In this document: positions 21,152 to 29,064 of the stretch, piece by piece
Numbering within the stretch: position 1 is the first letter of the stretch
Layout: each line of letters starts with the position of its first letter
IMG/VR virus record: IMGVR_UViG_3300037459_000159
Location: 1 to 41,568 of that record
From: a virus
DNA length: 41,568 bases
Reading direction: 5' to 3' (one strand)
Made by a program: the position numbers and the translations under genes
The notes under the pieces: model-generated
Told to the model about the DNA's origin: nothing
The model's database searches: none
The model's input: the letters and a program-made list of their open reading frames with translations, nothing else

Positions 21152-21940
21152 ATGGCCAAAGGGATTCCCCCTACCCGGTACTTCATCGCGCCGCGGCGGC
21201 TGTTCAAGTGTGGGCTGTCTGCGCAAGAGATCGCGATAGTCTCCTACCTCTGTAGCTTGGCCGGTCCGGACGAGGTTGCTTGGCCTTCCGTCAGGGCGAT
21301 CACGGAATCGACTAAGGTGAGCAGGGCTCAGGTGTTCCGTGTCCTGAAGGCTCTCTGCAACGCGGGGATCCTTGCGAGCGAGAGCGGGGGCGAGAAACAC
21401 AGAAGCAACCGCTACACGGTCAACTGGGAGGCAATAGGGGGGCCAAACGGTCTCACAGAGAGACTAGGGGTCTCACCAGGAGACGGGGAGGGTCTCGTAG
21501 AGAGACGGGGAGGGTCTCCTGGTGAGACCCCTATTGATCCATTATTGACTGATCCATCATCTACCACAACCCCCCTACCCCCCAAGGGGGCACGGTTCGA
21601 TTTCGAATCAGTTCGTCAGGAATGGAACGCGCGGGCGAAAAAGTGGGGGCTCAAGACGCTGGAGAAGGCGAGAGTCCCTAAGAGCAGAGCACAGAAGAAG
21701 CGAGAGACGGCCTGGCTTGCCCTGTGCCGCGATTGGGAGTCTCCAGCTAAGGTCTGGGTAGTCATGGACCGAGAGTTGCCTCTGCGGAAGCCCTGGGCCG
21801 TTGAGCAGCGTTTCCCATCATTCGACCAGATGTGCCAGGCGTCGACGTTCCAGAAGCTCTCGGAGGGGTTCTACCAGGGCGAGGGAGCCAGGAAGAGGGA
21901 CGAGGAGCGGAGGGAGGCGGACAGTGGCTGGCAACAGTGA
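21152..21940 (+). CDS. Helix-turn-helix replication initiator, lambda O-like layout
   Basis: A 262-residue protein with GGAGG before ATG 21152. Residues ~10-95 form a winged-helix HTH (LSAQEIAIVSYLCSL, EVAWPSVRAITESTKVSRAQVFRVLKAL, GILASESGGEKHRSNRYTVNW), the fold seen in phage replication initiators such as lambda O. A Gly/Ser/Pro linker (100-145) is encoded by four iterons, and a C-terminal helical domain (150-262) would contact host helicase or loader. Position beside recombination genes and the iteron array in its own gene support an initiator role. No helicase or primase is encoded here, so host ones must be used. Confidence 0.75.
   Translation: MAKGIPPTRYFIAPRRLFKCGLSAQEIAIVSYLCSLAGPDEVAWPSVRAITESTKVSRAQVFRVLKALCNAGILASESGGEKHRSNRYTVNWEAIGGPNGLTERLGVSPGDGEGLVERRGGSPGETPIDPLLTDPSSTTTPLPPKGARFDFESVRQEWNARAKKWGLKTLEKARVPKSRAQKKRETAWLALCRDWESPAKVWVVMDRELPLRKPWAVEQRFPSFDQMCQASTFQKLSEGFYQGEGARKRDEERREADSGWQQ
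21449..21528 (+). repeat. Four dyad iterons: candidate replication origin
   Basis: Four copies of GGTCTC-N5-GAGAC start at 21449, 21469, 21491 and 21513, that is at 20, 22 and 22 bp intervals, two helical turns. Each iteron is itself an inverted repeat (GTCTC/GAGAC). Copies 2 and 4 also form a perfect 20-bp inverted repeat (21465-21484 with 21514-21533), and a 15-bp word GACGGGGAGGGTCTC is repeated at 21482 and 21504. The array lies in the linker of the initiator gene, as lambda ori does in gene O. Confidence 0.8.
21531..21567 (+). other. A+T-rich stretch next to iterons (candidate unwinding element)
   Basis: Directly after the iterons the sequence becomes A+T-rich for this genome (CTATTGATCCATTATTGACT...) and carries the word TGATCCAT twice (21535-21542 and 21550-21557). 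This is where lambda-type origins open. It is suggestive only. Confidence 0.55.
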
Positions 21941-22160
21941 GCGCCCCAGGGTGAAGGTCTTCTGGGCTTGGTACGACGGATGGGTGGGCTACTTCTGGGA
22001 ATCCAAGAAACGGTGCCTGTATGTCTGCCCCATCCCTTGGCTGGTGTTTCGCGCCCATCGCCACCGTTGGCGCACCGAGTTCTCCGGAGCCTTGAGGACC
22101 TGCGTTGATTGCCACGAGGAGCAAGAGGACTTCGGGTTCGGCTGGGAGTCGATCTCGTGA
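21924..22160 (+). CDS. Small Trp/Cys-rich protein
   Basis: A 78-residue protein. GTG 21924 is chosen because GGAGGGAGG lies just upstream; it overlaps the initiator by 17 bases. It is rich in Trp, Phe and Cys (VFWAWYDGWVGYFW, CVDC), perhaps a small zinc protein with beta structure. Unknown function. Confidence 0.7.
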   Translation: MAGNSERPRVKVFWAWYDGWVGYFWESKKRCLYVCPIPWLVFRAHRHRWRTEFSGALRTCVDCHEEQEDFGFGWESIS

Positions 22161-22375
22161 CCGGCAAAACTGAGATCAGGTGGACCCACTACTACGACCT
22201 CCTAAGAGACTCGATTCTCTGCTCCCATACCTACCCAGGCCGTGGCGACCTCTACGGACACCCGGGCTGGGACCTTGTCGAAACGACCTGGAAAGACGGG
22301 CGCTTCAGCCGGAGTTTCCAGATCGATGACTCCCCACCATGGTGGATTGTCACGGTGCCCGATGCCCAGGACTGA
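22157..22375 (+). CDS. Small hypothetical protein
   Basis: A 72-residue protein from GTG 22157 (GTGA overlap). Aromatic and polar (TEIRWTHYYDLLRD, WWIVTVPDAQD), probably a small beta-rich fold. Overlaps the next gene by 14 bases. No family recognised. Confidence 0.7.
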   Translation: MTGKTEIRWTHYYDLLRDSILCSHTYPGRGDLYGHPGWDLVETTWKDGRFSRSFQIDDSPPWWIVTVPDAQD

Positions 22376-22847
22376 GGCGTTTACACTCGAAGCCCCCCGC
22401 CGCAAGGACGGCGAGACCGTCGCCACACTCACCGTCACGGGCTGGATCGAGAAGGTCGACGGAGGTAGCGAGTGCTTTCTCGAGATCAGGGGCGGGAAGG
22501 TGACGACGTTCGTCTGCGAGACGCCATCCCTACTGTCGAAGCTCCACGACGATGGCGGTCGCTGGTTCACCGTCAAAGACCTGTTCCAGAAGTCGATTTG
22601 CACGACTCGCCTCGCCTACGATGACTTCATGGCCCAGTGGGGCGCTCTGCTCAAGGAGTGGGAACGCCGCCGGCGCGGGGAGTTCGCCAGGGGCAAGGCC
22701 AACGCGAAACAGGCGATGAACGAGCTGCCGTTCGAGGAGATCGCGAAGGATGTCAACACCCACGCGCCGCCGCCGTGTCGTCACAACTGGACGCTGGTGG
22801 ACGGCGTCATCTCATGTCGGAAATGCCCGGAGGTGCTGAAGCGATGA
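22362..22847 (+). CDS. Hypothetical protein with C-terminal zinc knuckle
   Basis: A 161-residue protein from ATG 22362. Beta-rich N-terminal half (VATLTVTGWIEKV, CFLEIRGGKVTTF), a helical middle (WGALLKEWERRRRGEF) and a C-terminal CRHN...CRKC that can bind zinc. A GTTTACAC octamer lies at 22379 near its start. Unknown; its position among replication genes suggests DNA metabolism. Confidence 0.7.
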   Translation: MPRTEAFTLEAPRRKDGETVATLTVTGWIEKVDGGSECFLEIRGGKVTTFVCETPSLLSKLHDDGGRWFTVKDLFQKSICTTRLAYDDFMAQWGALLKEWERRRRGEFARGKANAKQAMNELPFEEIAKDVNTHAPPPCRHNWTLVDGVISCRKCPEVLKR

Positions 22848-23083
22848 AGTGGAAGCCGCCAGCATTGCTACCGCCAGAAGTGGAACAGCTGCGGGCCGTA
22901 GCGAACAGACCATCGACGTTCCCAGGAGATCTCATTTCGAAGCACCAAACGTTCCGGCTCTACGTTATGGGGCTTGTCGGATGCGACCCCTCCGGTGACT
23001 ACTACGCCACCGACAAGGGAGTGAACTGGTTGCAGCGGTGCGGGCTGGTGCCGTACGTGGACGTGGGGGAGGACAGCCCATGA
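22844..23083 (+). CDS. Small hypothetical protein
   Basis: A 79-residue protein from ATG 22844 (ATGA overlap). Pro-rich start (KWKPPALLPPEVEQL) and a helical centre. No motif. Coupled to the HNH gene by ATGA. Confidence 0.7.
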   Translation: MKWKPPALLPPEVEQLRAVANRPSTFPGDLISKHQTFRLYVMGLVGCDPSGDYYATDKGVNWLQRCGLVPYVDVGEDSP

Positions 23084-23463
23084 CCTTCTCTGGAGTCGTC
23101 GGCCACGGCGAGTACCCCGCAGACTGGAAAGAGCTGTCCCACCGCGCCAAGATCCAGGCCCAGTGGCGATGCGTTCGCTGCGACCACGAGCACGACGTCG
23201 AGACCCATTACGTTCTCACCGTTCACCATTGGGACGGGAACAAGAGCAACTGCGAATGGTGGAACCTGATGGCGCTCTGTCAACGGTGCCACCTCCGCAT
23301 CCAGGCGCACAGCAACCCAACCCAACCGTACATGCTCGACCACACCGACTGGGCGAAGCCCTACGCCGCTGGGTTCTACGCGAAGAAGTACCTGGGCGAG
23401 TTGCTGACCAGGGAACAAGTGATGGCGCGGTTCGATGAGCTACTCGCGCTGGAAGGAGTGTGA
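23080..23463 (+). CDS. HNH endonuclease
   Basis: A 127-residue HNH protein. CVRC (about residues 31-34) and CQRC (~68-71) bind the structural zinc; the catalytic core is LTVHHWDGNKSNCEWWNL (His pair ~48-49, Asn ~56-62) and HLRIQ following CQRC supplies the last His. It is intact and complete. It may nick or cut DNA in packaging or replication; here it sits between replication genes and the resolvase rather than by the terminase. A homing role is possible but no intron or split gene is seen. Confidence 0.85.
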   Translation: MTFSGVVGHGEYPADWKELSHRAKIQAQWRCVRCDHEHDVETHYVLTVHHWDGNKSNCEWWNLMALCQRCHLRIQAHSNPTQPYMLDHTDWAKPYAAGFYAKKYLGELLTREQVMARFDELLALEGV

Positions 23464-23699
23464 TGGCCAGCCCCACGCCGTTCCGGGAGTCCAACGCAGA
23501 GCTTGGCGCGCCAGAAAAGGAGGACGTTGCCTTGCCCATCCATCGAAGCAACGGCGTTGTCGTCTCCTGTTGGCGGTTCACAAAGCCCGAGATCGCCGAG
23601 ATCAATGAAACCGGGCGGGTATGGCTCATGTTTCGTGGCGAAACCCACAGCCCCGTTGTGGTCCTCGGACGTAAGAGTCAAGTTTTCCAGGAGCCCTAG
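23463..23699 (+). CDS. Small hypothetical protein
   Basis: A 78-residue protein starting at ATG 23463 (AGGAG upstream; GTG 23460 also possible). Mixed beta strands (GVVVSCWRF, VWLMFRGE). Its TAG stop overlaps the GTG of the resolvase gene. Unknown. Confidence 0.65.
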   Translation: MASPTPFRESNAELGAPEKEDVALPIHRSNGVVVSCWRFTKPEIAEINETGRVWLMFRGETHSPVVVLGRKSQVFQEP

Positions 23700-24217
23700 T
23701 GAAGACCATCGAAATCTACGTCCCCGGAGTCCCCCAGGCGTGGGAGCGCACCGGCCACCGCTGAGTGATTCCCAAGAGCGGCAGGAAGCCGTTCGTTCAC
23801 ACCTACACCGAGGCAAAGACTCGCGAGTACAAAGACAAGGTCGCCACCTACGCCAAGACCAAGATGCGCGACAGCAACCTCGGCATGTTCCTAGGTCCCG
23901 TGGTGCTCGAGGTCCACGGCTACTGGAACACACTCGGCGCACCGAGGAAGCGAGAGCCTCGCCCGATGTACCCCAAGGCCACGATCCCCGATTGGGACAA
24001 CCTCGGGAAAGGGGTCTCGGATGCGCTGAAAGGAGTTTGTTTCAAAGACGATGGCCAGGTCTTCGCCGCCGTCGTGCAGACGTGGCACTGTGGCCAGGGA
24101 GACAAGCCGAGAGTCGAGATCAAAGTTACCTCACTCACATTGGCTGAGTGCTACGGCCTGGTGCTGGCCCCGCGCTACACGTTCGAGGAACTCGACGGAC
24201 AACACGAACTCTTCTGA
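23699..24217 (+). CDS. rusA: RusA-type Holliday-junction resolvase with in-frame TGA
   Basis: The frame from GTG 23699 begins with the RusA first strand (KTIEIYVPGVPQAWERTGHR), then meets TGA at 23762-23764 and continues as VIPKSGRKP...TYTEAKTREYKDKV, with the family's catalytic region PDWDNLGKGVSDAL...FKDDGQV near the end, so the full product would be 172 residues. RusA resolves branched recombination intermediates. The TGA is followed at once by GTG (23765), which could restart translation and give a 150-residue protein lacking the first strand and its basic loop. TGA is the normal stop elsewhere in this genome. Options are a recent mutation, read-through, restart, or a sequence error. Confidence 0.8.
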
Positions 24218-24226
24218 GGAGGAACA

Positions 24227-24526
24227 ATGGATCAGGACTTCGTAGCGGCAGAAGTGATAGGGCATCTACAAGCGACCGCATCGGGCTTAGCGACCGCACT
24301 TACCCGCGAACGATTGGGCTGGATGAATCTCTCGGGAGGACTGCGCGACGAGGTCAACCACTTCCGGGAACTGGCGATCGCGGCCGACGAGAGGGCCAAC
24401 GAGGCGCGGGGCAAGGCGATTGACGAGTGTGTGGACATTGCACAGCGGAACACCATGGGGCCAACGAGAGATCGTGTCCTTCACAAGCTCCGCGCCCTGA
24501 AGGAAGTAAAACGGCCCGGGGTGTAG
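24227..24526 (+). CDS. Small helical protein, last rightward gene
   Basis: A 99-residue protein with GAGGAG before ATG 24227. Mostly helical (VAAEVIGHLQATASGLATAL, DERANEARGKAIDECVDIAQ). Similar Ala-rich helical proteins often close phage early operons. Its stop lies in the bidirectional hairpin at 24513. Unknown function. Confidence 0.7.
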   Translation: MDQDFVAAEVIGHLQATASGLATALTRERLGWMNLSGGLRDEVNHFRELAIAADERANEARGKAIDECVDIAQRNTMGPTRDRVLHKLRALKEVKRPGV

Positions 24527-24540
24527 TCGAGCCCCGGGCC
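24513..24540. terminator. Hairpin at the point where both blocks converge
   Basis: GGCCCGGGG (24513-24521) and CCCCGGGCC (24532-24540) are perfect 9-bp arms around a 10-base loop, between convergent genes. On the minus strand the stem is followed by GTTTTAC, so it can end the late transcript; in the rightward direction the U-run is missing and termination is less certain. Confidence 0.7.
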
Positions 24541-24553
24541 AACCCAGTGGAAG

Positions 24554-24916
24554 CTACTGCGCCTTGATTCCCCATTGTTTGACACGAGCATCGTACTTGG
24601 CCTGGTGGCGGTGGTCGAACTCCGCGTCGGTCTCGCCCTCGGCGTAGCGTTGACGCGAATGCACTGTGCGTTTCACACAGAGAGAGTCTTCCCAGACCGC
24701 AATTTCTTCTGACATTTCAATCTCGTTTTCTAGAAGCATTCGCAGCTCGTTCACGTCATGAGCCGTGGAGCTGAACGAGCTGACTGTGATGAAGGCAATT
24801 ACCAACGACGCACAGACGAACATAGTGAACAGGGCGATGGTTCTGGAGTGGTCCTTGACAGGCTTCTCTATAGCACCAAAGACAATACCGTTATTTCGGG
24901 AATTCGGGGATGTCAA
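24554..24916 (-). CDS. Single-TM protein, lysis candidate
   Basis: A 120-residue protein starting at TTG 24916 (GGGAG six bases upstream), overlapping the previous gene by 26 bases in another frame. Residues ~26-48 (TIALFTMFVCASLVIAFITVSSF in part) form one membrane helix with a short basic N-terminus inside; the rest is charged and would be periplasmic, including helix VNELRMLLENEIEMSEE. As last gene of the late block next to another TM protein, it could be a spanin or holin-type protein. No lipobox and no enzyme motif. Confidence 0.6.
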   Translation of the reverse strand: MTSPNSRNNGIVFGAIEKPVKDHSRTIALFTMFVCASLVIAFITVSSFSSTAHDVNELRMLLENEIEMSEEIAVWEDSLCVKRTVHSRQRYAEGETDAEFDHRHQAKYDARVKQWGIKAQ

Positions 24917-25151
24917 GGTTCGCTCCCGGGTTCTTATCCTTGAGCCTCTGGATCCACTGCAACATGTCAGCTCTGGAGATCCTACCCTTGATGACCTGCT
25001 CGATCCTAATTAAAGAATCGTCAATGTTCGAAAGATGCGACTCGATTGAGGTTATGTAAGCCCCACCCCCGAACGCCCCGCATATGCAGAGCACCACAAG
25101 CCCAAGCTGGATCGGTGTCGCCCGACTGATGGCGCCCGTGCCTTGTGTCAT
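24891..25151 (-). CDS. Single-TM protein, lysis candidate
   Basis: An 86-residue protein with GGGAGG before ATG 25151. One Gly/Cys-rich membrane helix (about residues 14-33, LGLVVLCICGAFGGGAY) is followed by an amphipathic coiled coil (SHLSNIDDSLIRIEQVI) and a short polar tail. Layout fits an inner-membrane spanin or small holin. It lies directly after the gp16-like gene, where T7 has its tail fibre then holin. Assignment is by context only. Confidence 0.6.
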   Translation of the reverse strand: MTQGTGAISRATPIQLGLVVLCICGAFGGGAYITSIESHLSNIDDSLIRIEQVIKGRISRADMLQWIQRLKDKNPGANLDIPEFPK

Positions 25152-25162
25152 GTCCGACCTCC

Positions 25163-28100
25163 CTATTCCTGTAGCCCGAGAGCCTCTGCGGTCGCATCCT
25201 CGACCTCGTCGAACAGCGCCCGAAAATAGAAAAGATTCTGGAACGGCATCAATCTTCTGAGTGTGTGCAAGTCACCAGCCGATGGGCCGTCGGCCTTGAA
25301 CGGCGCACCAATGACGCGAGCGATGTCCGTCGTCGCTCCGACCGCTGGACCAAACGCCGCGTCGATGATGTTACGAGCGCGGAAACGACTTGTGACCTCG
25401 CCGCCGAGGAGGGCCGAGGCGCCGAGGCGACCACTCGTCGCTTTTTCAACCAGCGCGTTGTAGTCGGAGTAGAGCCCCAGGATGCCCGATCGGTCTACGG
25501 CATTTTGCGCAATCACGAGCGGGTTGTCGCTGATCTTTCGACCGGCGAGCGTCTCCTTGACCAAGTAGATCATCGCGCCCATGCCGACCATGGCCATCAT
25601 GCCCTGGAACACCTGGGCATCTCTCCGCTGCATCCCCGAGAGCGTTGTGCGTTGCACCGCTGCGAACTGGAACGAACGAAACTGGCCCATGAGAGAGAGG
25701 ATCGGATCCGCCATGAATCGCGGAGCCTCTCCGACGCCAGGGAGGAGAACGCTTTTCTCTACGTCGGTAACGACGACGGCCCCGAAGTCCCGAGCAAGCG
25801 CCCTGTTATCAGGACCCCAATCCTCGACGCGAGCGAGGAGCAACCTTCCGCCGACACCCTCCTCAATGTCTCCCCCACGGTGGACCTCCCCGAACTCGTC
25901 CATCATCTTCGCGAATCGGATTGCCATCGTTCGGTTGACGCCGGCCAGGGCGAGCTGTACTTGCCGAGCCTGGGAGAGCTTCCCGGCCCGCCATGCCATC
26001 GAGTCTCGCATGATTCGATCCGCGACCATGAGCGAGCTTCCTGACGACAGGTAGGCGTTGTGATGATCGAGCCCTATGGCCTTGGAGAAGACGTTTTGAA
26101 TCGCCGCTAGGCCACGACCGAAGGCTGTCGTCGGGTCTTGTGCGAACAGGTCTCCCTTCCGCATCGAGCGCCTGGCGTTCCCGACGAGATTGTAGGCCAG
26201 GAACATGCGTTGCATGTCCGCGCCCTTGACCTTGGACAACAGCGCAGGGTCGGCGACGATGGCCTTGAAGGTCCGCATGAACGACGAGCTGCCGTTCGTG
26301 AAAATGATCTGCCCGAGGTCGGCCCATGACGAGATCCAGAAGCCCCCACCCTTCACGACGAAGTTGAGCCCCTTGATTGCCGAGGCTGCGCGATAGAAGA
26401 AGTTTCGAGGGTCCTCGGTCATCCCTGTGATGTTGAGGAGCTTCTTCCGGACATGCTCGATGTCGGTGAGGGTGTTGACGAGCTGGCGTTCTATCCGCGC
26501 TCTCTTCTTGACAGGGGCCGCGTCGATAAGAGCCGCGAACTCCCGACGGATGATCTTCTTCACTGTGACGAGCTGGACACCGTCGAACGCCTCGGCCTTG
26601 CGGAGCGAAACGGCCTGGTTCGCCAGGCCCAGGGTCGCGTTGGCGATGTCGGTCTTGTCTTCGATCTCCAGTACGGTCCCGTCCTTGCGTGTCACTCCGT
26701 CCTGCGAGAGCTGCACTCTGATTTCGCCCTCTAGCTCCGCCCTCAGATCCTTGTTCTTGAGCATCGCCGGCTGCAATTCTTTGTGGGCGATGGTGCGGAA
26801 CTCCTCCAGTTGATTCAGGACCCTAAGCAAGTCGTCCTCACCCTCCTTCAGTGCTCTCCCGATCCCCTGCACGAAGACCTCGTCACCATCGAACAATTGC
26901 TGAGACAGCAGCTCATTGTTTCTATGGAGGCTTTCCTGTTTCTTGATGAGGGCCTCTATCTTAGCCGCCGTCTTCCACCTCGAGCTGTGCGAGTACGCTC
27001 GCATCGTCTTGAGGTTCTCGATGCGATGCTGCACTAGCATCAACTCCAGGACGTCGCCCTTCTTGGCGTGGTCCCTTGCCGCGAGTACGTGCTCCCTCAA
27101 ACCGCCGATCATCGGGGTGTCGGTCGGAGCCATCCGGGCGAGCTCGATCTTCCCGGGCATGGTTTCCGAGAGACGTTCGAGGATGATGTCCATGTCGGAG
27201 ACGAGGAACTCCTCGATGTCAACGTCCTTCACCGTGAACGAGCGAGTCTGCAACGGGTCAGGGTTGAGGCCCCAGTCCCACTGCTTCACGTTGGCGATGA
27301 TGTCCTCGGCGATCTCCCGAGCCCCTTCGTCGGTGGTTGCCCTCCCGGTCTCTTTCGCCCATCGCATTGCCTGGTCCCCGAAGCCGGTCCCGTCCTCGCG
27401 CCAAGTGCCCTCGAGCACGGCATCCTGATCGTAGACCCTGGTAAGCCACGAGATGGCAGTGTCGGCGACCTCTCCGGGCTCGATGAGCCCGACCGCGACA
27501 AGCTGTTCGTTCATCTCGTTGAAGCGTTTCCGGACCTTGTTTGCCGACGCCTTCACCGCGATAGCGAGTAGCTCATCTTCGAGGAAGTCGGCCTCGTCTC
27601 CGCGCCTCATGGCCATCGCAACGCCCTTGGAAAACTCGGGGTACTTGGTCGTCCCCCCTTCCTTCCAATAGCGGGCGTGCTCGACGCGCATGTCGAGCCG
27701 CTCAAGCGTCACGTTGTAGCGCCAGAGGTCCGTGTAGGCTTCCACCGACGGCCCCATGGTCTCGCCGTCGCGAGTCGCCAAGCGAACGATCGGGGTAGAC
27801 ATGAGGCGAGCCGCGAGGTTCTGGACCTTGGGGATTCCGCTGAGATACATCCGCATCAATGGGGTTCGGATCAGGGCACCCAGCGCCTTGACGGCACGGC
27901 CCGAAGGAGCCTCTGCGCCGCTGGCCTTCTGCAACTGGGTCACTGCGTTTGCTGCGAACTCGTCCATCGAGATTTGCTCGCCGGCCATCATGGTGATCGT
28001 CGGGAAGTTGTGCTCCCCGGTCTCGTCGATGGACTTTCTCGCGACCGCCTCTTCGGCCTCGATCTTCTTTGCGAGGTCGGTCAGCTCCAGAGGCGAGAGC

Positions 28101-28747
28101 CACTTCGCCGAAGCGCCGCCCAGGACCCCCGAGATGATCGTCGCACCCGAGACGTTGAGGATCGACTCTCCGATGCCCCGAGTCTCCTGAAGCTCCTGAA
28201 GGCCAACCTCCGCAGCGAGCGAAGATACAAACCCCGCTGGAGCAGCTAGTTTAGCCCCTTTCATGAACGATGCGCCGACCTTTGCTGCCCTGGCCGGTCC
28301 AGCTATAAACCCGAAAGGGACCAGGTTCTCGGGAGAGATCAGCCCCGCGCCCATCATGGCGATGAAGCCAGCCCATCCGGAGTCGGCCAACACCTCACGC
28401 GCCGCGAGCTCCGAGTCGACCTTGCTCCGTAGTCGTATCGTTTCCGCTGGGGACCTGGAGCTCGTGAACGTATCAGCGAACTCGATTTTGTAGAAGTCAG
28501 GGAGCGTGTCGTCCTTGAAGGAGTTGTAGCCGGCGACGGGAGGGTCGTCCCCAGAGAACTCGGTAGCGTGTGCAAACGCCCCGAGAAGATTCTCTTGCTG
28601 GATCGCCGCGCCCCACACCCGTTCGGAGAACAGAGACTCGAAGAACCCCGGAGCCTTCGGCGTGGGCGTGGAGGTCCCGACGTCTCGACTGATCTTCGCG
28701 TCGATGCTCAGGTCGTCGAGGACTTCGGATGGTTCTACGGCTGGCAC
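25163..28747 (-). CDS. Large internal virion (ejection) protein, T7 gp16-like
   Basis: 1194 residues, close to T7 gp16 (1318), and last of the gp13-16 series. In T7 such proteins leave the head and form a channel across the envelope for DNA entry. Ala/Gly-rich hydrophobic stretches near residues 125-215 (AGFIAMMGAGLISPENLVPF) and near 1075-1100 (MMAMVGMGAMIYLV) could enter membranes; the middle (450-780) is long helical and charged. I see no lysozyme or transglycosylase motif, so the muralytic part of T7 gp16 seems absent or unrecognisable. GTG 28747 start, overlapping the previous gene by 13 bases. Confidence 0.75.
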   Translation of the reverse strand: MPAVEPSEVLDDLSIDAKISRDVGTSTPTPKAPGFFESLFSERVWGAAIQQENLLGAFAHATEFSGDDPPVAGYNSFKDDTLPDFYKIEFADTFTSSRSPAETIRLRSKVDSELAAREVLADSGWAGFIAMMGAGLISPENLVPFGFIAGPARAAKVGASFMKGAKLAAPAGFVSSLAAEVGLQELQETRGIGESILNVSGATIISGVLGGASAKWLSPLELTDLAKKIEAEEAVARKSIDETGEHNFPTITMMAGEQISMDEFAANAVTQLQKASGAEAPSGRAVKALGALIRTPLMRMYLSGIPKVQNLAARLMSTPIVRLATRDGETMGPSVEAYTDLWRYNVTLERLDMRVEHARYWKEGGTTKYPEFSKGVAMAMRRGDEADFLEDELLAIAVKASANKVRKRFNEMNEQLVAVGLIEPGEVADTAISWLTRVYDQDAVLEGTWREDGTGFGDQAMRWAKETGRATTDEGAREIAEDIIANVKQWDWGLNPDPLQTRSFTVKDVDIEEFLVSDMDIILERLSETMPGKIELARMAPTDTPMIGGLREHVLAARDHAKKGDVLELMLVQHRIENLKTMRAYSHSSRWKTAAKIEALIKKQESLHRNNELLSQQLFDGDEVFVQGIGRALKEGEDDLLRVLNQLEEFRTIAHKELQPAMLKNKDLRAELEGEIRVQLSQDGVTRKDGTVLEIEDKTDIANATLGLANQAVSLRKAEAFDGVQLVTVKKIIRREFAALIDAAPVKKRARIERQLVNTLTDIEHVRKKLLNITGMTEDPRNFFYRAASAIKGLNFVVKGGGFWISSWADLGQIIFTNGSSSFMRTFKAIVADPALLSKVKGADMQRMFLAYNLVGNARRSMRKGDLFAQDPTTAFGRGLAAIQNVFSKAIGLDHHNAYLSSGSSLMVADRIMRDSMAWRAGKLSQARQVQLALAGVNRTMAIRFAKMMDEFGEVHRGGDIEEGVGGRLLLARVEDWGPDNRALARDFGAVVVTDVEKSVLLPGVGEAPRFMADPILSLMGQFRSFQFAAVQRTTLSGMQRRDAQVFQGMMAMVGMGAMIYLVKETLAGRKISDNPLVIAQNAVDRSGILGLYSDYNALVEKATSGRLGASALLGGEVTSRFRARNIIDAAFGPAVGATTDIARVIGAPFKADGPSAGDLHTLRRLMPFQNLFYFRALFDEVEDATAEALGLQE

Positions 28748-29001
28748 GTTGCCTGATCGTTCATGCTCATGGGCAGCGACGGGCCTGGTTCCGGAGGAAC
28801 GTAAGTGCTCAGTCCGGTCATGATCGCTGAAATTGCGTCTCCGTTGGCGTCAAGGCTCACGGAGAATTCACCGGGAGAGAAGAGGAACTTGAGGCGATCA
28901 AGCCATTGCATCCTAACCCTTGTAGTGTGGATCGGGTCTTGCACATCGACCCTGGAAATCACCTGCCCGTTAATCTTCGTAGTAACCGACATTTCGATCA
29001 T
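28735..29001 (-). CDS. Small protein between the ejection-protein genes
   Basis: An 88-residue protein. ATG 29001 is chosen since GGAGG lies four bases upstream; the frame extends further without a ribosome site. Beta-rich (MSVTTKINGQVISRVDV, GEFSVSLDANGDAI) with a Pro-rich end. T7 has no counterpart between gp15 and gp16. Function unknown; probably a virion accessory. Confidence 0.65.
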   Translation of the reverse strand: MIEMSVTTKINGQVISRVDVQDPIHTTRVRMQWLDRLKFLFSPGEFSVSLDANGDAISAIMTGLSTYVPPEPGPSLPMSMNDQATCQP

Positions 29002-29064
29002 CGTTCCTCCTAATCTATCCAACGACGAATCGGGACCATGTAACTCACTCGCTTTGGACCGCAT

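Noticed and set aside
23699-24217. Alternative genetic code with TGA as a sense codon
   Set aside because: Many clearly bounded genes end in TGA, often in ATGA or GTGA overlaps, so the TGA in rusA is a single exception.
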